Shown: one piece after another, positions 1 through 5,949 of the stretch
Numbering within the stretch: position 1 is the first letter of the stretch
Layout: each line of letters opens with the position of its first letter
Origin: CAVSWN01 sp046728115
GTDB lineage: Bacteria; Acidobacteriota; Vicinamibacteria; Vicinamibacterales; CAVVIG01
Direction of reading: 5' to 3'
DNA: 6,299 bases
NCBI GenBank assembly: GCA_046728115.1
Contig: JBKPDW010000429.1
Coordinates: 1-6,299, forward strand
Notes under the pieces: generated by a model
Seen by the model: the letters and a program-made list of their open reading frames with translations, nothing else
The model's database searches: none
Told to the model about the DNA's origin: nothing
Program-made: the position numbers and the translations under genes

Positions 1-712
1 TATCGATCACCGTACCTTCGAGCAGCCGATGCAACGGATCCGTCCCGCGAATCGGCGGGGTGGCTGCTGGCGTGGCCGCCACTCCCAACGCGTTCTCCGT
101 GGCAGGCGCGCGAGCCGGCACGGGCGCGGCTGGCAGGCCGGGGAGCACTGGCGCGCCGGCCCGCGCGCTCGCGCGCACGACGGCATCCGCCACATCGTCC
201 ACGCTGGGCATCGTCGGCACGCCCTCCGGGCTCGGGGTGCTGCGAGTGCCCCGCAGTGACGGCAGGTCGCCGGTGGTGAGCCGTTGCCCATTCGGCCGGC
301 GACTCAGGACGACATTGCTCGCAAAGAGGCTGTCGTACTCCCGTCGTTTCCGATCGGCCTCGGTCGGATCCGGTGGCGCCGGCGGGGGCGGCGCCGGACG
401 GGATTCCGCCACGGCCGCGGGTCGCGCCGGCGGCGGCGGCGTCGTGGGTGGGCGCTGGGCACGGGTGTCCAGCCCGCGCAGCCGATCCTGATACTCGCGC
501 AACCGATCGGGGCTGAGCGCCGCCAGCAGCGAGTTCGATCCGCTCGCGGTGTCGCGGGACGACGGCTGCGAGCGCCCGGTCAGCAGAATGATGACTACGA
601 TGCCGAGCGCGAGCGCCCCCATGAGCCAGGCCTGCGTGTGCCGCGGGAGAATGCCGGGGGGCGGCGTGCGGCGATCCACGACGGGCGCGGTGCCGGGAAC
701 CGGGTCAGCCAT
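1..712 (-). CDS. trbI: TrbI/VirB10-family conjugal transfer protein, N-terminal part (truncated by window edge)
   Basis: Inner-membrane-anchored component of the type IV secretion core complex. In this family the protein spans from cytoplasm to outer membrane and contacts VirB9. Reading the minus strand from the ATG at 712 gives 237 uninterrupted codons that run off the left edge. Visible parts are a short Pro-rich cytoplasmic tail (1-27), one transmembrane helix (about 28-46, AWLMGALALGIVVIILLTG), a Pro/Ala-rich periplasmic linker (about 88-116), the segment EYDSLFASNVVLSRR (125-139) typical of TrbI proteins, a second Pro/Ala-rich stretch near 195-220, and HRLLEGTVID at the edge, which matches the entry to the conserved VirB10 beta-barrel domain. 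The C-terminal domain is outside the window. A good ribosome-binding site (CAGGAG, 721-726) lies 8 bases upstream inside the end of trbG, implying translational coupling. Because the frame has no stop within the window, it is easily missed in favour of shadow frames on both strands. Confidence 0.88.
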   Translation of the reverse strand, partial: MADPVPGTAPVVDRRTPPPGILPRHTQAWLMGALALGIVVIILLTGRSQPSSRDTASGSNSLLAALSPDRLREYQDRLRGLDTRAQRPPTTPPPPARPAAVAESRPAPPPPAPPDPTEADRKRREYDSLFASNVVLSRRPNGQRLTTGDLPSLRGTRSTPSPEGVPTMPSVDDVADAVVRASARAGAPVLPGLPAAPVPARAPATENALGVAATPAATPPIRGTDPLHRLLEGTVID

Positions 713-714
713 GG

Positions 715-1479
715 CTACCGCTCCTGCCGGACCGCGAACCGCGCTTTGCCGAGCATCAAGTACGCCTTGTCGAGCACTTTCGGGATGACATACGTGCCGT
801 CCTGCACCTGAAAGTTCAGGAGCGCGGACCCGTCAGGCGTCATCTCGTACAGCGCGGGCAATTCCGGCGCATCGGCCTTGATGTAGGTGAACTGGCCGTC
901 GTGCCAAATCGAGCGCACGTAGAACGGCTTGTCGTACTTCGGCCGGCCATACGCAAAGTGGAGAGAGCTCGGGTACTGCTGCTTGAAGCTGGCGATCGCC
1001 TCGTCGGCGCGATGATGCGCCTGGTCCATGGCGGCCCGCGTCTCGGCCAACTGCGTTTGCAGCGCGGTCACCTGGATGGCGGAGTAGTACTTCGGGCTCT
1101 CGCGGACGACCGGCTGATCGGCCGCCACATACAGCTTCAAATCGGGCTGCGCCGTCTTGCCCTCGGTGAGCAGAAACGAATACACCGCGCCGCTGGATGT
1201 GACCAGGTTCAGATTGGTCGCCGCGCCTTCCTTCGCCGGCTTGATGTGCGCGATGTTCTGCGCTGCCGAGATCACCCAGAAATCGCGGTCGCCACACACG
1301 ACATCGAGGATGTCCTCGCCGTCCGGCAGGATCACCATCGTCGTGTAGCGCAGCTTCGTGTCGAGCGGGATCACACTGCGGGGCGACGCCGTGACATCCC
1401 GGACACCCGGCGCCTGCGCGCTGAGTGGCACGACGAGCAACGGAATCACCGTGAGTCGGACGAGTACGCGCGCACGCAT
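715..1479 (-). CDS. trbG: TrbG/VirB9-family conjugal transfer protein (CagX/VirB9 fold)
   Basis: Periplasmic and outer-membrane-associated component of the type IV secretion core, which works with VirB10 and a VirB7-type lipoprotein. The 254-residue product starts with a signal peptide (basic MRARVLVR, hydrophobic core, cleavage expected after SAQA, residue 23). An N-terminal VirB9 domain follows (about 40-118, with TTMVILPDGEDILDVVCGD and DFWVISAAQN). A helical, charge-rich linker with coiled-coil character covers about 130-168. The C-terminal VirB9 domain spans about 173-254 (PFYVRSIWHDGQFTYIK and LPALYEMTPDGSALLNFQV). Length is normal for the family. An in-frame ATG at 1485 is only 2 bases from the AAGGAG ribosome-binding site, whereas the ATG at 1479 is 8 bases away and begins directly on the signal peptide, so 1479 is preferred. 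The gene sits 15 bases after trbE and 2 bases before trbI in one operon. Confidence 0.9.
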   Translation of the reverse strand: MRARVLVRLTVIPLLVVPLSAQAPGVRDVTASPRSVIPLDTKLRYTTMVILPDGEDILDVVCGDRDFWVISAAQNIAHIKPAKEGAATNLNLVTSSGAVYSFLLTEGKTAQPDLKLYVAADQPVVRESPKYYSAIQVTALQTQLAETRAAMDQAHHRADEAIASFKQQYPSSLHFAYGRPKYDKPFYVRSIWHDGQFTYIKADAPELPALYEMTPDGSALLNFQVQDGTYVIPKVLDKAYLMLGKARFAVRQER

Positions 1480-1487
1480 AACCATTA

Positions 1488-1493
1488 CTCCTT
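1488..1493 (-). promoter_or_regulatory. Ribosome-binding site that decides the trbG start
   Basis: AAGGAG on the minus strand, lying just after the trbE stop codon (1495-1497). Its distance is 2 bases to the ATG at 1485 and 8 bases to the ATG at 1479. Only the second spacing is normal, so translation probably starts at 1479. Confidence 0.75.
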
Positions 1494-1494
1494 G

Positions 1495-3885
1495 TCAGGC
1501 TGAGGCGATCAGGCGATCGCCGGGTGGGGTCGCGGCAGCCGGCGACGGCATCGCCCGCGGCGTGTCATCGAGATTGAGCACGAGGACTTTTGAGAGATCG
1601 GGACGCTTCAACAGGACTTGCTGCCGCGGGACCAGATGCACGAGGACGTCGAGCTCCTTCCGCGTGAGGTGGAACAACTCGGCGTACTGCGCCCGGTCGA
1701 GCGCGGGATTGGCGAGGAGCAGCTTGGTCGGGCAGCTCTCCACGACGGTGCGCAAGAGGTCCGCGGACGCGAAGTCGTCGATCGTCTGCGTGGCGAGCAG
1801 CATCGCGGCGTTCTTCTTGCGCCACGTCTTCAGCGCTTCCTGGACGTAGGCGCGCAGGCGCTCGTGCTGGATGAAGCGCCAGGCCTCGTCCATGATGCAG
1901 AGCTTCAAGCGTCCGGCCTCCGCCACATCCTGGAGCTGCGCGGTGACGCGATGGAGGATGTAGAACAGCAAAGGCTCCAGGAGCACCGGGTAGGCGCGCA
2001 TCGCCTCGAAGTCGAACACTTGAAACCGATGGACGCTCAGCGTGTCGTCGACGTGGTCGAACAACTCGGCGTACCGCCCACCCTCGACCCACGTGCTCAG
2101 GCGCGCGGCCAGGGCGCGCGGCAGGAGGTTCGCCAGCGTAAACAGCCGGCGCTGTTCGCGATCGAGCACATACAGGTTTTCGATGGCCGTATAGAGCTCG
2201 CGATCCTCGGCATCCGACAGGTGATAGGCGTCGGCGCCTTCGAGCAGCACGCGGACGAAACTCTGGAGGAAATGGAGGTGCTCGGACGTCGGGTCGAACG
2301 CAAACGGATTGATCTGCACGTCTCGCTGTCGCAGACCCAGCTGCAGGTAGCTGCCGTGCAGGCGGGCCGCGAGCCCGCGATAGCTGTGCCCCAAGTCGAA
2401 GATCACCGTGAGCGGGGCGTACTGCTGCGCATGGAGCGTCAGGAATTCCAGTAGGGTGGTCTTCCCCGCGCCCGTCGCGCCGGTGATCACCGTGTGCCCG
2501 ACATCCTGCACGTGCAGGTTGAAGAAATACGGCATCTCCGACGGCGTCTCGAATACCGCCAACGCCGGTGCGCCGAGATGCGCGCTGGTCGCCTCGCCCC
2601 GATCCAGACCGAACAGGAAGCTCAGGTCCGCGTAATTGGTCTCCAGGAGCGCGAGCCGGCGCAGGTTGTAGGCGCTATTTCCGGGGACGACGCCGAGCCA
2701 CGCATGCAGCAGGTTGTAGCGCTCCTCCACGAGCATCCCGTCATGCGCCGCGAGCACCTTGATGGCTTCCGCCGAGGCGCGTTCAACCGTCGCCCGATCC
2801 TCGTCGTGGAGCACGACTGTGAGAGAGCACTCCCCGAAGAAATGGCCGTTGACCTCCAACTCGGTCAGGGCGTCCCCGAGTTGCGTGACGGTGGCGCTGG
2901 CGCTGTCGTCGACGAGCATGTCGTCGTGGGCGCTCTCGGGCGCCACGTAGTTCACGAGCGAGATGCGCTTGTTGAAGAAATGCCGGCGCCGACGATGCAC
3001 ATCCCGGCGCACCCGGTCGCTCGCCAGGCGCCGCCATTCGAGGCACGCGAAGCCCTCGCCGGGGATCGTGTACAGACCTTCGAGCAGGTGCGCGAACGTG
3101 TGCCCGGGTGGTTCCTTCATCGTCAGCACCTTGACGACAGACCCGGCGACATCGAGCCACGTGGGATGGCAGTCGACGGCGCTGTCGGCCATGAAGTAGT
3201 CGACATGGGTGTCGTACCGGAGCGCGGCGGTGTCGGCGTGGCCCGGGCCGTAGTTGACGAGACGACGCAAGAAGCGGAAGGCGTCCCCCTTCGCGAGGCG
3301 CGTCGGATGAATGGTGTCCGACAGTTGGACTTCGAAGGCGCGGGCCTTGTGATCCAACTGGCGGATCGCGCGATCGATCTCCGTCTGCATGTGCACGAGC
3401 ACCGTCGTGATCGAGAGGCGTTCGCGGATCGCGCGCCCGGGACGGCGCAGGAGATCGAGCAGCCGCCGCGGCGCGAGATGGTGCGGGCGAAACCCCTCGT
3501 AGAGAAGCACGAGAAACGTGTCGATCTCGTACAGCTCGCGTCCGCGATCGTTAAGGAAGGCCGCACGTCGGCGCATCGCGTCGGTGGCGATGGGATGCGG
3601 ACACACAGCCGGGACAATCGGGCGGATCCGACGCTTGCACAGGTATTGATAGACACGGCAGGACTCGTCCAGGAGCCGGATGGCCGCTTCGAAGCGCTGC
3701 ACGACAGCCTGCCGCTCCGAGGGCTCGAGGCAGCCATAATCCGGCCCCGTGATCCGATACACGAGGCCGACGTGGCCGGCTTTGGTCAGAAACATGTCAT
3801 CCGTGACGAATCCCCACACCGCGAGGAGGCTGTTGACACTGCCCGCCTCGCGGTGGTCGCGCGTGGCCCGTCGCAGGTTCACCAT
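1495..3885 (-). CDS. trbE: TrbE/VirB4-family type IV secretion ATPase
   Basis: Large ATPase that energises pilus assembly and substrate transfer at the cytoplasmic face of the inner membrane. The 796-residue product has the normal family length. An N-terminal CagE/TrbE/VirB4 domain (about 1-420) begins with NSLLAVWGFVTDDMFLTKAG and contains the segment VNYGPGHADTAALRYDTHVDY. The C-terminal RecA-like domain carries a Walker A motif GATGAGKT (469-476, lysine 475), the strand LTVIFDLGHSYRGLA (492-506), a Walker B motif with the VirB4 signature CIMDEAWRF (663-671, D666/E667), and the motif MLLATQTIDDF (695-705). All catalytic motifs are intact. The ATG at 3885 overlaps the end of trbD by 7 bases and has a GAGGTG ribosome-binding site 5 bases upstream (3891-3896). 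A GTG one codon later is possible. The next gene downstream is trbG, without the VirB5, VirB6 and VirB8 genes commonly found between them. Confidence 0.95.
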   Translation of the reverse strand: MVNLRRATRDHREAGSVNSLLAVWGFVTDDMFLTKAGHVGLVYRITGPDYGCLEPSERQAVVQRFEAAIRLLDESCRVYQYLCKRRIRPIVPAVCPHPIATDAMRRRAAFLNDRGRELYEIDTFLVLLYEGFRPHHLAPRRLLDLLRRPGRAIRERLSITTVLVHMQTEIDRAIRQLDHKARAFEVQLSDTIHPTRLAKGDAFRFLRRLVNYGPGHADTAALRYDTHVDYFMADSAVDCHPTWLDVAGSVVKVLTMKEPPGHTFAHLLEGLYTIPGEGFACLEWRRLASDRVRRDVHRRRRHFFNKRISLVNYVAPESAHDDMLVDDSASATVTQLGDALTELEVNGHFFGECSLTVVLHDEDRATVERASAEAIKVLAAHDGMLVEERYNLLHAWLGVVPGNSAYNLRRLALLETNYADLSFLFGLDRGEATSAHLGAPALAVFETPSEMPYFFNLHVQDVGHTVITGATGAGKTTLLEFLTLHAQQYAPLTVIFDLGHSYRGLAARLHGSYLQLGLRQRDVQINPFAFDPTSEHLHFLQSFVRVLLEGADAYHLSDAEDRELYTAIENLYVLDREQRRLFTLANLLPRALAARLSTWVEGGRYAELFDHVDDTLSVHRFQVFDFEAMRAYPVLLEPLLFYILHRVTAQLQDVAEAGRLKLCIMDEAWRFIQHERLRAYVQEALKTWRKKNAAMLLATQTIDDFASADLLRTVVESCPTKLLLANPALDRAQYAELFHLTRKELDVLVHLVPRQQVLLKRPDLSKVLVLNLDDTPRAMPSPAAATPPGDRLIASA

Positions 3886-4190
3886 GCGCGCACCTCGATG
3901 TCACAGCGCATGTGCTTCAACGGGTCGTACCGCCGCTTGAGGCGCGACGACGACAACAGAATCGCCAGCATCTGGCGATCGCGCTTGGTGGCCCAGACCG
4001 CGAACAGGTAGAGGCCGGCGAACATCAGCAGGCCCGCGAGAAACGAGTAAAACAGGTTGAACATCGCCGCGCCCATCATTAGCGCGAGGAAAAACAATCG
4101 GCGATCGACACCCCAGATCGTCAGCGGTCGATGGATCGCTTTGTACACGGGGTGCGACACGAGATCCGCGGAGGGCATATGCAGGGCCAT
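3879..4190 (-). CDS. trbD: TrbD/VirB3-family conjugal transfer protein
   Basis: Small inner-membrane protein that works with the VirB4 ATPase in pilus biogenesis. The 103-residue product contains the family signature HPVYKAIHRPLTIWGVDRR (13-31). Two adjacent transmembrane helices follow (about 31-47 and 49-66), then a positively charged cytoplasmic tail with KRRYDPLKH. Length and layout match TrbD/VirB3 proteins. The ATG at 4190 directly follows the trbC stop codon (4191-4193), with no convincing ribosome-binding site, so translation is probably coupled to trbC. A second in-frame ATG at 4178 (residue 5) is an alternative start. The 3' end overlaps trbE by 7 bases. Confidence 0.92.
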   Translation of the reverse strand: MALHMPSADLVSHPVYKAIHRPLTIWGVDRRLFFLALMMGAAMFNLFYSFLAGLLMFAGLYLFAVWATKRDRQMLAILLSSSRLKRRYDPLKHMRCDIEVRAW

Positions 4191-4508
4191 TCAGAACAGC
4201 CACGTCAGAAATTGCGCCGCAAAGAGCGCGAGGCCCCCGCCGAACACGATCCCGCTGATTTGGCGTTTCGCGCCGCTCTCGCCGTACATGAAAAGCAACC
4301 CGCCGATCACGATCGCGACCAGCGCGAGCGATCGCGCCAGCGGCCCGGTGAAGGAGAGCTCGAGGTTCATCGCGGCGCGCTCCCATGGCGATTGCGCCCA
4401 CGCCGCTCGCGCGCTCACCATCAGGGTGAGTGCGACCAGGGTCATCGTGTAGACCGTGCGCCTGCGGCCGCGTCGAGCGCGGCTGTGATCGGAACTGGTA
4501 CGGATCAT
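4191..4508 (-). CDS. trbC: TrbC/VirB2-family conjugative pilin precursor
   Basis: Subunit of the conjugative pilus. The precursor is inserted in the inner membrane, the leader is removed, and in the RP4 TrbC family the peptide is then cyclised. The 105-residue product has a long Arg-rich N-terminus (RARRGRRRT), a hydrophobic leader (19-37) ending in RAAWA, with cleavage expected before QSPWE at about 38/39. The mature part, about 67 residues, has two hydrophobic helices (about 56-74 and 84-105) separated by the short polar loop YGESGAKRQ, the standard VirB2 layout. The protein ends in FLTWLF immediately after helix 2, so there is no obvious long C-terminal extension to trim. The frame is open upstream to an ATG at 4613, but the ATG at 4508 has a GAGGAG site 9 bases upstream and starts right before the leader, so it is preferred. 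This is the first gene of the operon seen here. Confidence 0.88.
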   Translation of the reverse strand: MIRTSSDHSRARRGRRRTVYTMTLVALTLMVSARAAWAQSPWERAAMNLELSFTGPLARSLALVAIVIGGLLFMYGESGAKRQISGIVFGGGLALFAAQFLTWLF

Positions 4509-4517
4509 GGCTGTCTT

Positions 4518-4523
4518 CTCCTC
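4518..4523 (-). promoter_or_regulatory. Ribosome-binding site that decides the trbC start
   Basis: GAGGAG on the minus strand, 9 bases before the ATG at 4508. It favours that start over the 35-codon upstream extension to the ATG at 4613, which has no comparable signal. Confidence 0.65.
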
Positions 4524-4584
4524 GATCGTCGTGTTTCCGTGATCAACAAACGCCGTGCGACGACGCCATCGGTGATCGTGGTCG

Positions 4585-4613
4585 CGTATGTCGCTCGAGA
4601 ACGTGAACGTCAA
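4585..4613 (-). promoter_or_regulatory. Candidate sigma70-type promoter of the trb operon
   Basis: Minus strand. A TTGACG -35 element (4608-4613, five of six consensus bases) is separated by 17 bases from CATACG (4585-4590, three of six -10 bases). Transcription would start near 4578 and leave a leader of about 70 bases before trbC. It is the best-spaced candidate I found upstream of the operon. The -10 is weak, so this is a prediction from pattern only. Confidence 0.35.
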
Positions 4614-4966
4614 CGACGCTGCGCGGGCAAGGGAGCAAGAAGCGTGACCAACGTGCCAGCGCGTTGCACACTTTGTGGAGGCGCTGCGTCCGTACGACCG
4701 TAACTTGTGATGGAATTGAGGTTGGTGCGGTACACGGAGACGTCAGACACGTGCAGTCCGAGGTTGGCGGGATAGAAAGAAATCGTTGCGAAATGGGTAG
4801 CGACGACCCAGAGTGAACGTGGAATCGCGTGTAACCTACTGCGACTGTTGATGTTCAGTCTGCTTGGGGAACACACGACCCGATGGGTAGAGCGTTCCGA
4901 TCCGAAAAGACGATTGCAACGCGACGCACGGCGAAGACTTCAAAGCGAAGGCACGGCACATTCTCG

Positions 4967-5362
4967 ATGGCGCGAACAGCTCCGGACGGACGGCCGCTGG
5001 TGTTGATCGTCGACGAAGACGAGACCGCACGCGACCTGTACGGCCATTGGTTCATCGACCACGGCTTTCAAGTGGCCTGCGCGGTCGGGGTGACAGGCGT
5101 GTGTTGGGCGCTCCACCGCGAGTCGCCGCAGCTGATCGTGTCCGATCTGCGGGCGCGTGATCTGACATTCGACGACCTAATGACGCGCGTGCGGTGTTCC
5201 GAAGCCACCCGTAGCATTCCGGTCATCGTGGTAACCGCATGTTGCGAATCAGGGGCGCTCGAGCAGGCGAAGCGTGCCGGCGCTGTCGCGACGCTGCCGA
5301 AATGGATGGCGTTCGATCGGTTGGAGGCGTGGGTCTCGGCGCTCGCCCGTGCAACTGACTGA
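4967..5362 (+). CDS. Stand-alone CheY-like response regulator receiver protein
   Basis: Phosphoacceptor domain of a two-component system. The 131-residue product is a single receiver domain. It shows strand 1 with the acidic cluster VDED (D16, E17, D18), the phosphoacceptor aspartate in LIVSDLRA (D60), the switch threonine in IPVIVVTA (T90) and the conserved lysine in TLPK (K112). Lysine is followed by tryptophan in place of the usual proline. No DNA-binding or enzymatic output domain follows, so it would act by protein contact or as a phosphate sink. The ATG at 4967 puts strand 1 at the usual distance from the N-terminus. An in-frame ATG at 4883 would add 28 very basic residues, and neither start has a well-spaced ribosome-binding site. 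The gene is transcribed away from the trb operon and convergent with the small gene at 5461-5826. No histidine kinase gene is visible. A regulatory link to transfer is inference from position only. Confidence 0.8.
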   Translation: MARTAPDGRPLVLIVDEDETARDLYGHWFIDHGFQVACAVGVTGVCWALHRESPQLIVSDLRARDLTFDDLMTRVRCSEATRSIPVIVVTACCESGALEQAKRAGAVATLPKWMAFDRLEAWVSALARATD

Positions 5363-5460
5363 CGATTCTCCGTGGCACCGGGCCGACAGCATAGCTTCGT
5401 GCTCGCCGTCTTCATGCTTCGGGCACGCAACAGCGCGTCGCTAACGACGTGTGATCAGAG

Positions 5461-5826
5461 CTACGCATGATCGGTCACCGTCCGAGAGGGTCCTATCTTC
5501 CCGAAAGGTTCATTGGGACCGAGAGCTGCGAGCAACTGAGCGATCAGGTCGTAGTACTGCGCGCCCGTCAGCTCGGTGCACTGAACGTTGGCCCTTCTGT
5601 CCCGGTGCTCAGACAGTACAACGCAGGCAGCGAGGTTCTGAGCAGGATCCCGTCGATCGGTGGTGAACACAACACGCCAACGCCGTTCCGGAACATGCGC
5701 ATTTCCAGGGAATCCGCTCGTTTCCCATCGGGACATGACCGTCATTTGGGGCACCGCAGGTCGTTCCAAACGAGCGCCATGTCCTCGAACAAGGACGCCT
5801 CGAGAAGGTCGCCAGTCGAGGCGCAT
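5461..5826 (-). CDS. Small protein of unknown function
   Basis: A 121-residue open frame that I cannot assign to a family. The N-terminal third is Arg-rich and uninformative. The C-terminal two thirds look like a small alpha/beta domain: a strand RWRVVFTT, the motif DRRDPAQNLAACVVLSE, then QCTELTGAQYYDLIAQLLAALG, which reads as a helix. There is no signal peptide, membrane segment or DNA-binding motif. The ATG at 5826 has GAGGAT 6-8 bases upstream (5833-5838), which supports this start over a TTG at 5886 and over internal ATGs at 5745 and 5736. The same stretch is also open on the plus strand (5467-5847), but the minus product is more protein-like and has the ribosome-binding site. The gene lies between a tRNA-derived attachment site (upstream) and the convergent receiver gene (downstream), as cargo or boundary genes of integrated elements often do. 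Confidence 0.55.
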   Translation of the reverse strand: MRLDWRPSRGVLVRGHGARLERPAVPQMTVMSRWETSGFPGNAHVPERRWRVVFTTDRRDPAQNLAACVVLSEHRDRRANVQCTELTGAQYYDLIAQLLAALGPNEPFGKIGPSRTVTDHA

Positions 5827-5832
5827 GTGGTG

Positions 5833-5838
5833 ATCCTC
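5833..5838 (-). promoter_or_regulatory. Ribosome-binding site of the small unknown gene
   Basis: GAGGAT on the minus strand, with its GAGG core 8 bases before the ATG at 5826. It is the main evidence for that start codon and for translation of this strand. Confidence 0.5.
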
Positions 5839-5895
5839 GTGCTCTAATGTTTTGACCAAGATTCCTTCCTGAGAGATAGGTAACAACCGAGGGAA

Positions 5896-5946
<51 letters not shown>

Positions 5947-5949
5947 CAG

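Larger units (their letters stand above)
4509..4966. other. Spacer between the divergent trb operon and the receiver gene
   Basis: This 458-base stretch separates trbC (minus) from the receiver gene (plus) and has no well-supported gene. It holds the trbC ribosome-binding site and a candidate trb promoter. Base composition falls here to about 53-57% G+C at 4681-4860, against about 70% or more in sampled trb lines. A short inverted repeat with 5-bp arms lies at 4794-4810 (TGGGT and ACCCA around a 7-base centre), and the word ATGGGTAG recurs near 4883. A minus-strand open frame from a GTG at 4876 to a stop at 4610-4612 (88 codons) has a middle part with coding-like third positions, but it has no good start signal and I do not recognise the protein. 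It may be a gene remnant or chance. No clear promoter for the receiver gene was found. Confidence 0.6.

Noticed and set aside
1..811. Plus-strand and minus-strand frames in the first 800 bases rich in Arg, Pro and Gly.
   Set aside because: They are shadows of the trbI N-terminus, whose true frame has no stop before the window edge and is supported by a ribosome-binding site and family motifs.
2494..4011. Plus-strand frame of 505 codons.
   Set aside because: It lies antisense to trbE, which has intact Walker motifs and family signatures. Long antisense frames are expected in very high-GC genes, and the product is Arg/Val/Glu-rich with no recognisable domain.
4750..4762. ACGTGCAG, resembling half of a quorum-sensing tra box.
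   Set aside because: The second half of the palindrome is absent, and no LuxR-type regulator is visible.
4776..4800. Possible sigma54-like GG/GC element in the spacer.
   Set aside because: The distance between the TGGC and TGC parts is too long for a -24/-12 promoter.
4610..4876. Minus-strand frame of 88 codons upstream of trbC.
   Set aside because: It has a GTG start with no ribosome-binding site, no recognised domain, and runs through the lower-GC spacer. Part of it has coding-like third positions, so a remnant is possible but not supported enough to call.
5399..5426. Weak inverted repeat (GTGCTCG and CGGGCAC, 14-base loop) between the convergent receiver and small genes.
   Set aside because: It contains a G-T pair, has a long loop and lacks a T-run, so it is not convincing as a terminator.
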